Of a stretch of DNA of 64,000 nt, positions 62,021-64,000 are shown in pieces. Both the position numbers and the translations under genes were made by a program. The notes below the pieces were generated by a model that was not told the origin of the DNA, made no database searches, and worked only from the letters and a program-made list of their open reading frames with translations. Where the stretch lies: contig NZ_JADPMV010000001.1 of assembly GCF_018398425.1 (NCBI RefSeq), positions 620,001 to 684,000 of the forward strand, written 5' to 3'. Numbering within the stretch: the first letter of the stretch is position 1; each line of letters begins with the position of its first letter. The DNA is from Pseudomonas lalucatii. GTDB taxonomy: Bacteria; Pseudomonadota; Gammaproteobacteria; Pseudomonadales; Pseudomonadaceae.

Positions 62021-63211
62021 ATGCAGCAACTGCCCGAACCCGACCTCGAATACCTGCGCAAGGTCCTGCTGGAGATGCTCGCCATCCCCAGCCCGACCGG
62101 CTTCACCGACACCATCGTGCGCTATGTCGCCGAGCGCCTGGAGGAGATCGGCATCCCCTTCGAGCTGACCCGCCGCGGCACCATCCGCGCCACCCTCAAG
62201 GGCAAGCAGAGCAGCCCGGACCGCGCCGTGTCGACCCACCTCGACACCATCGGCGCCATCGTCCGCACCGTGCAGGACAATGGCCGCCTGGGCCTGGCCC
62301 CGGTCGGCACCTGGTCCAGCCGCTTCGCCGAAGGCAGCCGGGTCAGCCTGTTCACCGAGACCAGCGTGATCCGCGGCAGCGTGCTGCCGCTGCTGGCCTC
62401 CGGCCACGCCTTCAATACCGAGGTGGATCAGCTGCCGATCAGCTGGGACCATGTCGAGCTGCGCCTGGACGCCTACTGCGCGACCCGCGCCGACTGCGAG
62501 TCCCTGGGCATCGCGGTGGGCGACTTCGTCGCCTTCGACCCGCTGCCGGAATTCACCGAGAGCGGCCACATCAGCGCCCGTCACCTCGACGACAAGGCCG
62601 GTGTCGCCGCCCTGCTCGCCTCGCTCAAGGGCATCGTCGAGAGCGGCGCCGAGCTGGAGATCGACTGCCACCCGCTGTTCACCGTGACCGAGGAAGTCGG
62701 CTCAGGTGCAGCCGCGGCGTTGCACTGGGACGTCAGCGAGTTCGTCGGCGTCGACATCGCCCCGGTCGCCCAGGGCCAGGCCTCCAGCGAACACACGGTC
62801 AGCGTGGCCATGCAGGACTCCGGCGGCCCCCACGACTATCACCTGTCGCGCCAGCTGCTGCGCCTGGCCCGCGAGCATGAGATCCCGGTGCGCCGCGACC
62901 TGTTCCGCTACTACCACAGCGACGCGCAGTCGGCGGTCGGCGCCGGCCACGACGTGCGCACCGCCCTGCTGGCCTTCGGCTGCGACGCCACCCACGGCTA
63001 CGAGCGCACCCATATCGACAGCCTGATCGCCCTCAGCCGGCTGCTCAGCGCCTATATGCTCAGCCCGCCGGTGTTCGCCAGCGATGCCCAGCCGGCGCAG
63101 GGCTCGCTGGACCGCTTCAGCCACCAACTGGAACACGACGCGCAGATGGCCAGCGATACCCAGGTGCCCGCGGTCGACAGCCTGCTCGGCCCCCGCGGCG
63201 GACAGCGCTGA
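62021..63211 (+). CDS. NAGGN-system M42-family peptidase
   Basis: 396 residues, zinc aminopeptidase fold: STHLDTIGAIV (first metal His/Asp), RHLDDKAGVAALLASL (bridging Asp), FTVTEEVGSGAAAAL (catalytic Glu pair) and FVGVDIAPV. This subgroup is found with asnO-ngg; it may process or recycle NAGGN or its precursors, which is not established. AAGGAG precedes the ATG. Confidence 0.92.
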   Translation: MQQLPEPDLEYLRKVLLEMLAIPSPTGFTDTIVRYVAERLEEIGIPFELTRRGTIRATLKGKQSSPDRAVSTHLDTIGAIVRTVQDNGRLGLAPVGTWSSRFAEGSRVSLFTETSVIRGSVLPLLASGHAFNTEVDQLPISWDHVELRLDAYCATRADCESLGIAVGDFVAFDPLPEFTESGHISARHLDDKAGVAALLASLKGIVESGAELEIDCHPLFTVTEEVGSGAAAALHWDVSEFVGVDIAPVAQGQASSEHTVSVAMQDSGGPHDYHLSRQLLRLAREHEIPVRRDLFRYYHSDAQSAVGAGHDVRTALLAFGCDATHGYERTHIDSLIALSRLLSAYMLSPPVFASDAQPAQGSLDRFSHQLEHDAQMASDTQVPAVDSLLGPRGGQR

Positions 63212-63318
63212 GGCGGACCCCACGCTCGGCGCCATGGACGACGCCGGGCGCCGGCAATGGGCTGACAGCCGGCATGGCCAGCGGTTAGCATCGCCGCCGT
63301 CCCCTGGAGAGCCGAGCC

Positions 63319-63558
63319 GTGTTGATCCCCCCGCACCTGCTGCAAGCCGAGACCCTGACCCACCTGATCGAGGACTTCGTCACCCGCGAGGGCACCGACA
63401 ACGGCGACGAAACCCCGCTGGAAACCCGCGTGCAGCGGGTACGCCGCGCCCTGGACAAGGGCGAGGCGGTGATCGTCTTCGATCCGGAAAGCCAGCAGTG
63501 CCAGCTGGCGCTCAAGCGCGACGTGCCCAAGGAGTGGCTGCAGGCACTCGACGACTAG
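63319..63558 (+). CDS. YheU family protein (UPF0270)
   Basis: 79 residues, MLIPPHLLQAETLTHLIEDFVTREGTDNG is the family's invariant start, followed by RVQRVRRALDKGEAVIVFDPESQQCQL. Small, soluble, function unknown. GGAGAG lies before the start. Confidence 0.93.
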   Translation: MLIPPHLLQAETLTHLIEDFVTREGTDNGDETPLETRVQRVRRALDKGEAVIVFDPESQQCQLALKRDVPKEWLQALDD

Positions 63559-63582
63559 ACCGCGCCGCGGCGCTGCCACCGG

Positions 63583-64000
63583 CTAGCCGCGCAAGCCGCC
63601 CTCGCGCTCCCAGGCGCAACGCACCCGCAGCTCGCCTTCGTGGGGGCTGTGGCCGCCACTCTCCGACTCCCAGCGGAAGGTGTGGGTGCCGTTGAGCTCG
63701 GTGTCCAGATGCACCACTGCGCTGGCCCAGTACAGGCGCTTGAGCAGCGCCTCGAACTGCTCGACCCAGAGACTCCACTCGTATTCCACGGCCCGGTAGC
63801 TGGCGCCGAAGTGGATCACCTGGGTCTGGTACAGGTCATCGCCCGGCGGCTCGCAGCAGGCGAACATCTCGCGGCCGAGCAGCGACCAGGCGTCGGCGCT
63901 CGGCAGTTCGCCCAGCGCCTGCCGATTGAGCTCGCGCCGCAGGCGGCTCTGCTCCGCACTGTCCGCCGGCCAGTCGCGGATGCAGCCATAGACGATGGAT
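63583..64000 (-). CDS. Hypothetical protein, 5' end outside window
   Basis: Open frame to the right edge giving the last 138 residues. Readable part begins SIVYGCIRDWPADSAEQSRLRRELN, then LGRE-MFACCEPPGDDLYQTQVIHFGASYRAVEYEWSLWVEQFEALLKRLYW and ends in a beta-rich ESGGHSPHEGELRVRCAWE. The true start is expected just beyond the edge. I do not recognise a family with confidence. Convergent with yheU by 24 bases. Confidence 0.7.
   Translation of the reverse strand, partial: SIVYGCIRDWPADSAEQSRLRRELNRQALGELPSADAWSLLGREMFACCEPPGDDLYQTQVIHFGASYRAVEYEWSLWVEQFEALLKRLYWASAVVHLDTELNGTHTFRWESESGGHSPHEGELRVRCAWEREGGLRG

Overview
The window is a high-GC, tightly packed gammaproteobacterial chromosome segment from a Pseudomonas. 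The evidence is the glucose block (gtsABCD transporter, GtrS/GltR, glk, edd, gap), the thiolase / PPK2 / MarR / NAGGN gene order, and Crc/Hfq-type A-rich leaders. A LamB-type porin in the place where P. aeruginosa has OprB, and a short homogentisate dioxygenase, suggest the mendocina/alcaligenes/stutzeri side of the genus; this is inference. I see no tRNA, rRNA, CRISPR, transposase or prophage gene.

1-20000, central carbon: on the minus strand lie a GAPN-type dehydrogenase (cut by the left edge), enolase, a small ORF, pyruvate kinase, hexose-6-phosphate mutarotase, LamB porin, the gtsABCD ABC importer, then (after an inserted nitroreductase / EamA / MarR module) the GtrS-GltR two-component system, glucokinase and Edd. 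Divergent from edd is gap. Together they cover sugar entry, phosphorylation, Entner-Doudoroff cleavage and lower glycolysis to pyruvate. The pyk and lamB promoters are near copies of one another, and edd and gap carry HexR-type operators.

20200-29100, copper block on the plus strand: a DUF2282 bufferin-like RiPP precursor, its MNIO (DUF692) and DUF2063 partners, a DoxX protein, a small cysteine-rich exported protein, and a CusCBA-type Cu/Ag efflux system whose CusB carries a fused CusF-like domain. This is the most interesting system in the window: a modified-peptide copper chelation operon running straight into a copper exporter.

29100-39200, mixed genes: LysR/MFS divergent pair, ArfB, VOC protein, stand-alone CcoG, MocR regulator, YdjM-like membrane hydrolase and a methyl-accepting chemotaxis protein.

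39200-43250, tyrosine/homogentisate catabolism (hpd, short hmgA, fah, maiA) on the minus strand, with paired REP-like hairpin elements filling the hpd-hmgA and hmgA-fah gaps.

43500-57700, housekeeping: trhO-dsbA-like-ABC exporter operon, BolA, DUF2059, DUF2804, fumC with a flavodoxin-fold reductase, EamA transporter, DUF6316-like protein, thiolase, two-domain PPK2 and MnmC.

57700-64000, osmoprotection: a MarR regulator divergent from the N-acetylglutaminylglutamine amide (NAGGN) genes asnO, ngg and an M42 peptidase, then YheU and a partial unknown gene at the right edge.
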